Assembly: GCA_015065585.1 (NCBI GenBank)
Contig: SVQC01000002.1
Location: 24,592-88,591 of the forward strand
Reading direction: 5' to 3'
DNA: 64,000 bases
Source: Oscillospiraceae bacterium
Lineage (GTDB): Bacteria > Bacillota > Clostridia > Oscillospirales > Acutalibacteraceae
Made by a program: the position numbers and the translations under genes. Shown here piece after piece: positions 26,473-35,104 of the stretch. The notes below the pieces were generated by a model. The model was not told the DNA's origin. It was given only the letters and a program-made list of their open reading frames with translations, and searched no databases. Within the stretch, counting starts at the first letter, position 1. Every line of letters begins with the position of its first letter.

Positions 26473-27819
26473 TTAATTAGCATTTTTGCATAGTAGCGCT
26501 ACCGTTTCAACGTGAGCTGTTCTCGGAAACATGTCAACGGGAGTGTATTTTAAAACCCTATATCCAAAAGTCGCTAAAATTTTGCAGTCTCTTGCCAATG
26601 TTGCAGGGTCGCAGGAAACATAAACGATTCTTTCCGGTGCAAAGTCATTAGCAACAATATCGAGAAGCTTATCTTCACAGCCTTTTCTCGGCGGGTCAAG
26701 AATCACAACATCAGTTTTGATGTTTTCATCTTTCAATCTGACAGCCGCTTCTTTTGCATCAGCGCATATAAACCGCGCATTATTTATGTCGTTTATTTTT
26801 GCATTAAACTGAGCATCCTTTACAGCCTGCTCTACTATCTCAACACCAATTATACTTTCGGCTTTTTTAGCAAAGGAAAGACCGATTGTACCCGCGCCGC
26901 AGTAAAGGTCAAGCACCTTTTTGCCATCTGCTTCGGCGTATTCCTGAGCCTTTTGGTAAAGGACCTCAGCCATATTTCTGTTGACCTGATAAAAGGACAA
27001 AGGATTAATTCTTATTTTGTTTTCGCAAAGAATATCAGTAATATACCCTTCACCATAAAGAGTGATATTTTTCTCGCCTAAAATAACATTAGTTTTTTTA
27101 GTATTTACGTTAAGAACTACAGTTTTAAGGTTATTGCCTACTTCGTTTTTAAGAGCGTTTATCAAAGCATCGCTATGGGGAAGTTTTTCGCCGTTTATAA
27201 CAATGCAAACCATCAATTCTCCCGTTTTTTCGCCCTTTCTTAAATACAGATGGCGAACAAGACCTTTACCTGTTTCTTCCGAGTAAACCGATATAGAAAA
27301 GTTCTTTATGAATTGCTCAAAAATTTTTGATATACTGCGAAATTCCATGGGTTGCAGTAAACAGTCCTCACAAGCAATTACTCTATGAGAATGAACGGCA
27401 AAAAAGCCCACACTACCTTCCGATGTTACAGGAAACTGCGCTTTATTGCGGTAGCGCATAAAGTCCCCCTTAATAATTTTTTCGCACGGGGCGAAAACCG
27501 AGCCTATTCGTTTCATTGTTTCTTCAACTGTTCTTTGCTTTAGCTCTGCCTCGGCGGTATAATTAATATGACGGTAAACACAGCCGCCGCATTTATTAAA
27601 GATATCGCAGTCGTTATTGCTTCTTTTATCCGACGGTTTTATAATCTCAACAATTTTGCCAAAGCAATAATTCTTCTTAACCTTTACTATATGTACCTTT
27701 AAAACGTCGCCCACAGCACTCTGAGGCACAAAAACAGCTATTCCTTCATATCTTCCCACACCGTTACCATCAGACGTAATATCGGTTATTTCTAAAATAA
27801 TTTCACTATTTTTTTGCAT
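26473..27819 (-). CDS. rlmD: 23S rRNA (uracil-5-)-methyltransferase with TRAM domain
   Basis: A 448-residue enzyme forming 5-methyluridine in RNA. Domains: TRAM (about 5-60, ITDITSDGNGVGRYEG), Fe-S Cys set (CDIFNKCGGCVYRH, with a further Cys in ACEDCLLQP), and methyltransferase with DLYCGAGTIGLSFA, VILDPPRKGCED and catalytic Cys in VYVSCDPATLARD. In Firmicutes one such enzyme (RlmCD) often modifies two sites; here two paralogs are encoded side by side. ATG at 27819 is chosen because GAGGG lies 5 nt upstream; the longer frame to 27888 has no ribosome site and reads through a terminator. Confidence 0.9.
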   Translation of the reverse strand: MQKNSEIILEITDITSDGNGVGRYEGIAVFVPQSAVGDVLKVHIVKVKKNYCFGKIVEIIKPSDKRSNNDCDIFNKCGGCVYRHINYTAEAELKQRTVEETMKRIGSVFAPCEKIIKGDFMRYRNKAQFPVTSEGSVGFFAVHSHRVIACEDCLLQPMEFRSISKIFEQFIKNFSISVYSEETGKGLVRHLYLRKGEKTGELMVCIVINGEKLPHSDALINALKNEVGNNLKTVVLNVNTKKTNVILGEKNITLYGEGYITDILCENKIRINPLSFYQVNRNMAEVLYQKAQEYAEADGKKVLDLYCGAGTIGLSFAKKAESIIGVEIVEQAVKDAQFNAKINDINNARFICADAKEAAVRLKDENIKTDVVILDPPRKGCEDKLLDIVANDFAPERIVYVSCDPATLARDCKILATFGYRVLKYTPVDMFPRTAHVETVALLCKNAN

Positions 27820-27829
27820 ATTTCCCTCA

Positions 27830-27873
27830 CAAAAAAAGAACAGAAACAGAAAAAATATTCTCCATTTCCGTTC
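27830..27873 (-). terminator. Imperfect terminator before the methyltransferase pair
   Basis: On the minus strand GAAC.GAAA...TTTC.GTTC forms a bulged stem followed by TTTTTTT. It may separate the DUF5412 gene from the methyltransferases, though read-through is possible because no promoter is evident after it. Confidence 0.5.
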
Positions 27874-27881
27874 ATAGCATA

Positions 27882-28295
27882 TTACCAAATTTGACCGAAT
27901 GAAGCCATCTTTCTACAGTCATAGGTCTGATTGCGGCTAAGGTCTAAGGTTTTTGAGTCAATGGTTATAGTATTTGAATCCACCCAGCCTATAATAACGG
28001 TCTCTTTACCTACTTCCCAATAAATATTTTTTCTGTCGGCAACGTTAACATTATCGTCATAGGTAACGAGTTCTACCCTTACGGCACTTCCCTCAGGAGT
28101 ATTTACAGTATAACATTCAGCAACTTTTTTAAGGTCGGGAGAAAAGGCGGAATAAGAAGCGCTCTCCCCCTCTAAAGCCTTTGGTAAATCGTTTATGCTG
28201 AAAAACATCTGGTCGCCCACAAAGAAGCCTAAATTAACTATAAAAATCACAAAAGCTATTAAATAATAAACCGTAAATTTTACTGTAGATTTCAT
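27882..28295 (-). CDS. DUF5412-like membrane-anchored protein
   Basis: A 137-residue protein of unknown function with one N-terminal membrane helix (about 7-28) and an extracytoplasmic domain. The domain pattern, YSAFSPDLKKVAECYTVN, then KNIYWEV, IIGWVDSNTITI and a closing TYDCRK, matches what I know of DUF5412 proteins. It follows a polytopic membrane protein gene by 12 nt, so the two are probably co-expressed. Confidence 0.7.
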   Translation of the reverse strand: MKSTVKFTVYYLIAFVIFIVNLGFFVGDQMFFSINDLPKALEGESASYSAFSPDLKKVAECYTVNTPEGSAVRVELVTYDDNVNVADRKNIYWEVGKETVIIGWVDSNTITIDSKTLDLSRNQTYDCRKMASFGQIW

Positions 28296-28307
28296 TATAA
28301 CTTCCCC

Positions 28308-29093
28308 TTAAATTTCGTGTTTAGGAACTCCGTTTATCTTATCCGCAAGCATATTGTGTCTGGCGACTAAAAAGCGGCAGGAAACCACGTAGGACATAAG
28401 TAGATAAGGCATAGTAAATAAACAAGGAACAGCAAGTATTGTCAATATAATCCAGCCAATATATGAAAACACAATATTGGCAAATTTAACCTTGGTATAT
28501 CGACCTATTTTTATTCCATGCCTTATACATTCGTCAGCAGTCATATCCTCATTTGCTACCATAAGAAAGGCGGGTAAATAAAGACTTATTAAATAGGCTA
28601 CTGTAGCAATATATCCGGCAATCTGCAGAATAACCACCAGAGTTTTAAAACTTAACACCCAAAGCGGCGTTGCAGAGCCGATAAACTCATAAAAGCTTTC
28701 AGATGTAATGGTTGCAACCACCGTAGCAGGTAAAGAAAAAATTACAGCGCCTAAAATAACTCTAAACGTGATTTTGATATTAAAATTCATAACCCTTCTG
28801 TAAGCGCTAAGGGACGAAAAATAATAAAAAATCTCTACAGGCGAGTCTTTACATTCATTAGACATACGCCAGAAATATCTTAGCACACCCATATTAAGCG
28901 GACTTAAAATAAAAAGTAATGCTATAACTACTATTATACCCGAAAAGGTGCCAATTGGCAAGTCCAATAAAGAACCTGCCAAAAATATTATTACAGCCGT
29001 CGCTACGGGTGCTATACCTGCAAAAACCGCATTTGCCCAATTTCCCTTTAATAAAGCAAGCGCAGTAGACTTTACAGCCTTATTTTGTATCAT
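28308..29093 (-). CDS. Polytopic membrane protein, DUF975-like
   Basis: A 261-residue integral membrane protein with about five or six helices. The N-terminus (NKAVKSTALALLKGNWANAV) and the later DECIRHGIKIGRYTKVKFA resemble the DUF975 group, whose function is not known. ATG at 29093 is preferred (AGGAG 8 nt upstream) over GTG at 29102. It lies between PcrA (about 60 nt upstream) and the DUF5412-like gene. A TATAAT at 29126-29131 could give it a separate promoter, but no good -35 box is seen. Confidence 0.65.
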   Translation of the reverse strand: MIQNKAVKSTALALLKGNWANAVFAGIAPVATAVIIFLAGSLLDLPIGTFSGIIVVIALLFILSPLNMGVLRYFWRMSNECKDSPVEIFYYFSSLSAYRRVMNFNIKITFRVILGAVIFSLPATVVATITSESFYEFIGSATPLWVLSFKTLVVILQIAGYIATVAYLISLYLPAFLMVANEDMTADECIRHGIKIGRYTKVKFANIVFSYIGWIILTILAVPCLFTMPYLLMSYVVSCRFLVARHNMLADKINGVPKHEI

Positions 29094-29153
29094 TGTATTC
29101 ACTCCTGATAAACTTATCTTTGTTTATTATACAAGAGAATTAGTCCTAATATA

Positions 29154-31502
29154 TTAAATAATTTTTAATTTTGCAAAACCTGCCATTATTTTTTTTAGTC
29201 CTACCTGCTCGAATTTAATTTCGAGTAATATATCACTTCCCATAGGTACAGTTTTCAAAATTTCTCCCTTACCAAAGGTCTTATGCTCAACTTTCATACC
29301 CACTTTATAAATATTTTCATTTACCTTTGTCTGCTTTGGTGCAGAAGTAAAGGTGACGTTTTTATGAAAACTTGACGAAAATGACGGGGTGTCGATAGTA
29401 TGTCGTACTTCTGCCTGAGGTTTCATTCCGCTGAACTTACAAAGCTTTTCCGGTACTTCCTTTAAGAAACGTGAGGGCAGATTACGGTTAGTTTGTCCGT
29501 AAAGCATACGGGTATAAGCGTTTGTGATATGAAGTTTTTTCTTGGCTCTGGTTATAGCTACGTAAGCGAGGCGCCGTTCTTCCTCTATTTCAGACGGTCC
29601 TGCATAAATTGACTGGTTTCCTGGGAAAACCCCTTCTTCCCAACCTATAAGGTAAACATTGTCAAACTCAAGTCCCTTAGCGCTGTGTACCGTCATCATT
29701 ACCACACGGTCATCGCTGTTATCATAAGCATCAATATCGCTTACAAGGGCAATTTCCTCAAGAAAACCGCTAAGGGTAGGCTTGTCATTTTCAAGCTCAT
29801 ACTGAACGATTGAACTGGAAAGTTCCTTTATGTTTTCTATTCTGTCCTGCTCGGTTTCGCCTTGAGCCACCAGCATAGCCATATAACCGCTTTCACTGAT
29901 AACGGTTTCGCAAAGCTCGTTAATAGATACATTCTCACTAAGCTCAATAAAAGACTTTATCATATCAGTAAAGCTCTTTAATTTAGCAGCACTTCTCATT
30001 AAAGGCGCGTAATTATCGGCGTTGCTCAAAACCTCAAAAAGCGAAATGCCCAGAGTTTCGGAAATTTCCGTAGCCGCCTTTAGAGTCGCTTCGCCTATTC
30101 CTCTTTTGGGTTCATTAATAATTCTTTTAAGCCTTAATGTATCACTTGGATTATTAACAACCTGCAAATATGAAACAATATCTTTGATTTCCTTACGGTC
30201 AAAGAAGCGTGTACCGCCCACTACTGTATAAAGGACACCGCTTCTTGCAAAAACGTTTTCAAGGGCGGCAGACTGAGCATTCATACGGTAAAGCACAGCG
30301 TGAGAAGAAGCCTTGCCTCCATTTCGTATATCGTCGAAAACGCAATCTGCGACATATCTTGCCTCTTCAATCTGGTCTTCGGCGGTATGTACCCTTATAG
30401 GCTCACCATCGCCGTTATCAGTCCAAAGGTTTTTTCCTTTTCTACCTTTATTATTCTTTATAACTGCATTAGCCGCATCAAGAATATGAGTGGTGGAACG
30501 GTAATTTTGTTCAAGGCGAATTACCTTTGCATCCTCATATTCGTCTTCAAAGTTTAATATATTTTCTATTGTTGCGCCTCTGAAACGGTAAATACTCTGG
30601 TCATCGTCGCCCACAACACAGATATTGTTTTCCCCTTTTGCCAGAGTTTTAACAAGAACATACTGTGCATAGTTTGTATCCTGATACTCGTCCACTAAAA
30701 CATATTTGAATTTGTTTCGGTAATAATCAGCAACCTCGGCATTTTCGTTCAATAACTTTACGGTATTTACTATCATATCGTCAAAGTCCATAGCGTTAGC
30801 TTCTTTTAACGCAGAGGTATACGCTTCATAAATATCAGCAATAACCTTTTTCCTGTAGTCATATCCTGCGGCATTTCTGTAATCAGCACAATTTAAAAGC
30901 TTATCCTTTGCCGAAGATATTTCAGATAGCACCGACTTTACAGGAAAAGCCTTATCGTCAACATTAAGGCTTTTTATAATTTCCTTTACTACTCTTTTTT
31001 GGTCATCGGTATCGTATATCGTAAAATGAGAATCATAACCTAGAAGATTCGCAAATCTTCTTAAAATCTTTCCGCAAATACTATGGAAAGTGCCAGCCCA
31101 AATACCGTCAGCATCACTTCCAAGCTTAGCTTCTATTCTCTCTTTAAGTTCCCCTGCAGCTTTATTAGTAAAGGTAATAGCCAAAATATTATAGGCAGGT
31201 ACCGCCCCTACCGATAAAAGCTCACTCGGGAAAATACCGGAGACGCCGTCTTTATATTCATAAATTGCTTTTAAATCGCCGTCGCTGAAAAAAGGCACTA
31301 TATCGCTGTTATATGCATCACCGTATTTGACGAGATACAAAATCCGGTTAACAAGCACTGTGGTTTTTCCGCTTCCTGCACCCGCAAGAACTAAAACAGG
31401 GCCATTTGCAGTAGTAACTGCCTCTAACTGACGTTCATTAAGATTAGAAAATTCTTTTCTTATTATATCTTTTCTAAGTTCTAAAAACTGATTATCGGTC
31501 AT
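29154..31502 (-). CDS. pcrA: UvrD/PcrA-type ATP-dependent 3'-5' DNA helicase
   Basis: A superfamily 1A helicase of 782 residues acting in repair and replication. Seen: motif I AGAGSGKTT, ITFTNKAAGELKERI (Ia), DEYQDTNYAQY (II), GDDDQSIYRFRGA (III), RLEQNYRST (IV), TVHSAKGLEFDNVYL (V) and VAITRAKKKL (VI), ending in a Tudor-like C-terminal segment. About 35-40 extra residues separate motif I from Ia, more than in Bacillus PcrA. ATG at 31502 follows GGAG by 6 nt; the TTG 12 nt upstream overlaps the ribosome site. Confidence 0.95.
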   Translation of the reverse strand: MTDNQFLELRKDIIRKEFSNLNERQLEAVTTANGPVLVLAGAGSGKTTVLVNRILYLVKYGDAYNSDIVPFFSDGDLKAIYEYKDGVSGIFPSELLSVGAVPAYNILAITFTNKAAGELKERIEAKLGSDADGIWAGTFHSICGKILRRFANLLGYDSHFTIYDTDDQKRVVKEIIKSLNVDDKAFPVKSVLSEISSAKDKLLNCADYRNAAGYDYRKKVIADIYEAYTSALKEANAMDFDDMIVNTVKLLNENAEVADYYRNKFKYVLVDEYQDTNYAQYVLVKTLAKGENNICVVGDDDQSIYRFRGATIENILNFEDEYEDAKVIRLEQNYRSTTHILDAANAVIKNNKGRKGKNLWTDNGDGEPIRVHTAEDQIEEARYVADCVFDDIRNGGKASSHAVLYRMNAQSAALENVFARSGVLYTVVGGTRFFDRKEIKDIVSYLQVVNNPSDTLRLKRIINEPKRGIGEATLKAATEISETLGISLFEVLSNADNYAPLMRSAAKLKSFTDMIKSFIELSENVSINELCETVISESGYMAMLVAQGETEQDRIENIKELSSSIVQYELENDKPTLSGFLEEIALVSDIDAYDNSDDRVVMMTVHSAKGLEFDNVYLIGWEEGVFPGNQSIYAGPSEIEEERRLAYVAITRAKKKLHITNAYTRMLYGQTNRNLPSRFLKEVPEKLCKFSGMKPQAEVRHTIDTPSFSSSFHKNVTFTSAPKQTKVNENIYKVGMKVEHKTFGKGEILKTVPMGSDILLEIKFEQVGLKKIMAGFAKLKII

Positions 31503-31536
31503 CGTAAACTCCAAATTTAAAGATTAAAGTAATAAT

Positions 31537-31565
31537 ATTATAAAATATATATAAAAATATATCAA
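31537..31565 (-). promoter_or_regulatory. Promoter of pcrA
   Basis: Minus strand TTGATA (31565-31560), 17-nt spacer, TATAAT (31542-31537), 35 nt before the pcrA ATG. It lies back to back with the asnS promoter. Confidence 0.78.
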
Positions 31566-31572
31566 GTTAAAA

Positions 31573-31601
31573 TTGACCTTTTGAAAAAAAGAGTGTATAA
31601 T
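31573..31601 (+). promoter_or_regulatory. Promoter of asnS
   Basis: TTGACC (31573-31578), 17-nt spacer, TATAAT (31596-31601). The leader to asnS is about 27 nt, too short for a T-box. Confidence 0.85.
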
Positions 31602-31635
31602 ATTCATATATGTGTATTTTTTAGGAGATGTATGT

Positions 31636-33030
31636 ATGAAACGCACAGAAATTGTATCTTTATTTAAAACACCCGATGTTTTTAACAGCAGTGAAATCAC
31701 TGTATGCGGCTGGATAAAAACTTCGAGAAACTCAAAAAATATTAGTTTTATTGAACTTAACGACGGCTCCTGTTTTTCTAATTTGCAGGTAGTTTACGGC
31801 GAAGATAATATTTCTAACTTTGCTGAAATTTCTGCACTTAACGTTGGCTCTGCTATTTGTGTCACAGGCAAACTCGTAGCTACCCCCGAAATGAAACAGC
31901 CATTTGAACTTCAGGCTGATAAAATCACCGTAGAGGGAGCTTCAACACCTGATTATCCTTTACAGAAAAAGCGTCACTCACTTGAGTATCTTCGCACTAT
32001 TCAGCATCTTCGTCCCCGTACCAATACATTTTCTGCCGCTTTCAGAGTACGTTCTGTAGCCGCTTACGCTATTCACAAATTCTTTAATGAACGCGGCTTC
32101 GTTTACGCTCACACTCCCCTTATCACCACAAGCGATGCTGAGGGCGCCGGTGAAATGTTCAGAGTTACCACCCTTGACGTTGGCAATCCTCCCCTTACTG
32201 AAGACGGTGCTGTTGATTATTCTCAGGATTTCTTCTCGAAGGGCACAAGTCTTACCGTTTCCGGTCAGCTTCAGGCCGAGGCTATGGCTATGGCTTTCGG
32301 CAAGGTTTACACCTTTGGACCGACCTTTAGAGCCGAAAAGTCCTATACTGCCCGTCACGCTGCTGAGTTCTGGATGATAGAGCCTGAAATTGCTTTTGCT
32401 GACCTTCAGGATGATATGGAGCTTGCCCGTGATATGCTCAAATATGTTCTTTCCTATATTTACGATAATTGCCAGAGTGAGCTTGACTTCTTCGAGGCTC
32501 ATTTTGAAAAAGGCTTAAAGGACAAACTCAGAAACGTTATTGATTCCGAATTTGCCACCGTCACCTATACCGAGGCTATTGACATCCTGCAAAAAAGCGG
32601 CCATAAATTTGAATATAAGGTTGAATGGGGTTGTGATTTACAAAGTGAGCACGAAAGATACTTGACAGAAGAAGTATTCAAAAAGCCTCTCTTTGTTACT
32701 GATTATCCCAAGGAAATCAAGGCATTTTACATGCGCCTTAACGATGACGGAAAGACCGTTGCCGCTGTTGACTGCTTGGTTCCCGGCATTGGTGAAATCA
32801 TCGGTGGAAGTCAGCGTGAAGAACGCCTTGACTTACTGCTTCGCCGTATTGAAGAAATCGGCGGCACAGAGGAAGAATACGGTTGGTATCTCGACCTCCG
32901 CCGTTTTGGCGGTGCAAAACACGCCGGATTCGGTCTTGGCTTTGAAAGACTTATAATGTACGTTACCGGTATTTCAAATATCCGCGACGTTCTCCCCTTC
33001 CCAAGAACTACCGGCTCTGCAGAATTTTAA
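31636..33030 (+). CDS. asnS: Asparagine-tRNA ligase
   Basis: Charges tRNA-Asn. The class IIb synthetase has 464 residues from ATG at 31636, which has AGGAG 8 nt before it; an in-frame GTG at 31612 precedes the ribosome site. The N-terminal OB fold ([19 protein letters not shown]) is followed by the catalytic core: motif 2 [35 protein letters not shown] and motif 3 [15 protein letters not shown]. The C-terminus, [10 protein letters not shown], is typical of AsnRS and excludes AspRS. Confidence 0.97.
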   Translation: MKRTEIVSLFKTPDVFNSSEITVCGWIKTSRNSKNISFIELNDGSCFSNLQVVYGEDNISNFAEISALNVGSAICVTGKLVATPEMKQPFELQADKITVEGASTPDYPLQKKRHSLEYLRTIQHLRPRTNTFSAAFRVRSVAAYAIHKFFNERGFVYAHTPLITTSDAEGAGEMFRVTTLDVGNPPLTEDGAVDYSQDFFSKGTSLTVSGQLQAEAMAMAFGKVYTFGPTFRAEKSYTARHAAEFWMIEPEIAFADLQDDMELARDMLKYVLSYIYDNCQSELDFFEAHFEKGLKDKLRNVIDSEFATVTYTEAIDILQKSGHKFEYKVEWGCDLQSEHERYLTEEVFKKPLFVTDYPKEIKAFYMRLNDDGKTVAAVDCLVPGIGEIIGGSQREERLDLLLRRIEEIGGTEEEYGWYLDLRRFGGAKHAGFGLGFERLIMYVTGISNIRDVLPFPRTTGSAEF

Positions 33031-33077
33031 TAAAAGAAAACCAAAACCCGTCGCTTAAATTGTGGTTTTCATTATAC

Positions 33078-33120
33078 AAAAACGGCGTAACCTTTTTTAA
33101 GGGTTACACCGTTTTATTTT
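33078..33120. terminator. Bidirectional terminator between asnS and the oxidoreductase gene
   Basis: A stem of about 14 bp (33078-33092 with 33101-33115) is flanked by A and T runs on both sides. One position is C-A on the plus strand but G-U on the minus strand, so the hairpin is slightly stronger for the leftward transcript. Confidence 0.85.
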
Positions 33121-33121
33121 T

Positions 33122-34105
33122 TTATATGCCGCAAGCCTTCATAATACACCGATAAAGTATTAACTCATAATCATAACTCCAAGGATTTTCCTTATCGCCG
33201 CGTACCATTTCGGCAAAAGAAGCCATCATTGTGTCATAACGGTCAAAGAATTCACTAATTTCTTCTTTCTCTCCCGCAGACTTATATTCATACACCTTCG
33301 TACGAAGGCCTTCTTTATAATAAAGTTCCACAGGCTTAATTTCTACAGTCTTTTTCGAACCACAAACAACTATTTGTCTTCTGCGATAGCCGATTACTTC
33401 CCTGGCATTCGCTTTTACAAATGAAGTACCATGGGGATATTCAAGCACCGCCATTGCAAAATCCTCTGACGTCACACCTTCCGCTCCGCTACATTTGTTA
33501 AATGATGTAATTTTATCCGGAATTCCCTGCAAATTCAAAATTACGTCAATCATATGGCAACCAAGGAAAAACATATTTCCGCCGGGAAACTGGTTAAGCC
33601 ATTGTCTTTTTTCGGGAGTATCCGGGTATATACCGTTCATATGAGTCTCCACAGAAATAATTTCTCCAAGTTCTTCCCTGCCATCATCACTCATAAGCTT
33701 CATTATCTCAGGATTATATCTGTACATATATCCCATATGAAATATAAGCTTTTTTGCTCTTGCAGTTTCTATCAGTTCTTCAAATTCAGAGGTATTCATA
33801 CCACCTGGCTTATCCATATGGATGTGCTTTCCGTAATTGGCAGCCATTAGTGCATAGCTGCTAAGATTCGCCTCTTCAGTTTCTATGGTGACCGCAGTAA
33901 CTTCCGGATTTTCCATAATTTCCTCGATAGTCAGCTTTTTATATCCATTAAAACATTCTAATTTTTCAGAATATCGTTCAGCCTCTCCGTCAGGCAAATA
34001 GTAACCTACAACTTCAAAAATATCCGATTGCTTAGTTAAACTTGAAAATATCATAGGCGCGTGGTCGTGTCCAATGCCTATCTGAGCAATTTTTACTTTT
34101 TCCAC
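33122..34105 (-). CDS. Gfo/Idh/MocA family oxidoreductase
   Basis: A 327-residue NAD(P)-dependent sugar-type dehydrogenase. Seen: AQIGIGHDHAPMIF at the N-terminal Rossmann fold, the conserved Lys-Pro in HMDKPGGMN, and GCHMIDVILNLQG in the substrate domain. The start is GTG at 34105, with GGAGGA about 8 nt upstream. Its start overlaps by 1 nt the stop of a truncated zinc dehydrogenase, so the gene was the coupled last member of an operon that has since lost function upstream. Its substrate is unknown. Distinct from the oxidoreductase at 7228. Confidence 0.87.
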   Translation of the reverse strand: MEKVKIAQIGIGHDHAPMIFSSLTKQSDIFEVVGYYLPDGEAERYSEKLECFNGYKKLTIEEIMENPEVTAVTIETEEANLSSYALMAANYGKHIHMDKPGGMNTSEFEELIETARAKKLIFHMGYMYRYNPEIMKLMSDDGREELGEIISVETHMNGIYPDTPEKRQWLNQFPGGNMFFLGCHMIDVILNLQGIPDKITSFNKCSGAEGVTSEDFAMAVLEYPHGTSFVKANAREVIGYRRRQIVVCGSKKTVEIKPVELYYKEGLRTKVYEYKSAGEKEEISEFFDRYDTMMASFAEMVRGDKENPWSYDYELILYRCIMKACGI

Positions 34106-34380
34106 TATAGATTCCTCCAGTCAAACTGAACGACTGTTGGGAAATTCTTGTCATTTATCAGCCGTTGATATACCTGCACACACTCCTCAGGTGAATAGGT
34201 TTCCTTAATCATACCGAGAAGGTCAAGACGTTTTCCCGCGCACAGCTTCATTACCGCATTTATATCATCTCTATGGGTAAACCAACCGCTACTTGAATTA
34301 TATAAAGGCCTTGCATCAGTATGAGCTCCTATTAAGGTAATACCCGGAAAATGAACCTTTTTATAATAATCTATATGCAC
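34105..34380 (-). pseudogene. C-terminal remnant of a zinc-type (MDR) alcohol/polyol dehydrogenase
   Basis: About 91 codons match only the end of a medium-chain dehydrogenase: GITLIGAHTDARP, WFTHRDDINAVMKLCAGKR, YSPEECVQVYQRLINDKNFP. A family member has about 330-350 residues, so the catalytic zinc and nucleotide domains are gone. Upstream the frame closes quickly (TGA about 9 nt before the first codon), and the DNA there belongs to another gene remnant. Whether it is translated is doubtful, but it still carries the ribosome site for the oxidoreductase gene. Confidence 0.82.
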
Positions 34381-34575
34381 ATATCTTCAGTAAGCTTTCC
34401 ATTTGCAGGAATATGGCAAGAATATACTCTGTCACCCTTTTTAAGCTTAAAGTTTTCGTATGTATACTCATCATATCCAAAAGGATACACCTCATATTGA
34501 AGTCTTCCTAAAGTAAATTCTTTCAACTCAAAAAACAGGAAAAACCAATTAACAAATACGGGAAAATAAGTCTTC
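34371..34575 (-). pseudogene. Internal fragment, acyltransferase-like (DUF5596 type)
   Basis: A second remnant lies in the frame that ends with TAG at 34371. It reads YFPVFVNWFFLFFELKEF, then TLGRLQYEVYPFG, then KKGDRVYSCHIPANGKLTED, after which the family sequence stops. The LGRLQ...GD...HIP.G.LT pattern is what I associate with DUF5596 acyltransferase-like proteins, usually about 300 residues; only about 60 remain. It has no start of its own and is fused in the DNA to remnants on both sides. The left boundary (34560-34590) is approximate. Confidence 0.6.
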
Positions 34576-34966
34576 CGATAAAACCAATTTTCTTTATACT
34601 GGGATGAGCCACCTTTACTTGTTTAAATAATTCTTCAAAGTCTAACTGACCCTCAGTGTCATATTCAAATCCGCTAACCTCACCTATCTCAGGTAGTATT
34701 GCAATACGGCTTTCTGGTAAAGCGTTTTGCACAAGGCAGTAGTCGTATGATGCCTGACCGCTACAAACAATCACTTCGCCGTCGGAAGGAATTACTATAG
34801 CAGAACTTTCATTTACCGGCGCAAAACCACAGTAATAACGAACTATGGCGATTTCAAGTAAATTTGAAAATCCCACCACTAAATCTATACCATTTTTAGA
34901 CATTTCTGCTCTTAGTTTATTTACTCTCTCCAAATATTCTTTTGCTTCAATTTTTAAACAACTCAT
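34523..34966 (-). pseudogene. N-terminal remnant of an M24 (creatinase/Xaa-Pro peptidase-like) protein
   Basis: From ATG at 34966, with AAGGAG upstream, the frame encodes a creatinase N-domain: YLERVNKLRAEMSKNGIDLV, VRYYCGFAPVNESSAIVIP and AHPSIKKIGFIGR. It then runs into unrelated sequence and stops at residue 147. The whole C-terminal pita-bread domain with the metal site is missing. It retains its ribosome site and promoter, so a short non-catalytic protein may still be made. It was the first gene of the decayed operon. Confidence 0.82.
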
Positions 34967-35008
34967 ACTATATCTCCTTACTTTTTTATTGCTAAATAAT
35001 TATACTTA

Positions 35009-35037
35009 CTTATAATTGAATTATAAATCATTGACAA
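35009..35037 (-). promoter_or_regulatory. Promoter of the decayed catabolic operon
   Basis: Minus strand TTGTCA (35037-35032), 17-nt spacer, TATAAG (35014-35009). Its -35 box overlaps that of the divergent araC-type promoter by 5 bp. Confidence 0.65.
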
Positions 35038-35059
35038 ATACAATCAAATATACTATTAT
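35031..35059 (+). promoter_or_regulatory. Promoter of the AraC-family regulator
   Basis: TTGACA (35031-35036), 17-nt spacer, TATTAT (35054-35059). It shares its -35 region with the leftward promoter, so the two cannot easily be occupied together. Confidence 0.8.
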
Positions 35060-35104
35060 ACAATAAAACATACATTATTCTTCAAAATTGTGAGGGAATT
35101 CCTA

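Noticed and set aside
31978..32502. A 174-codon minus-strand frame inside asnS
   Set aside because: It is antisense to a well-supported essential gene, with no ribosome site or recognisable domain.
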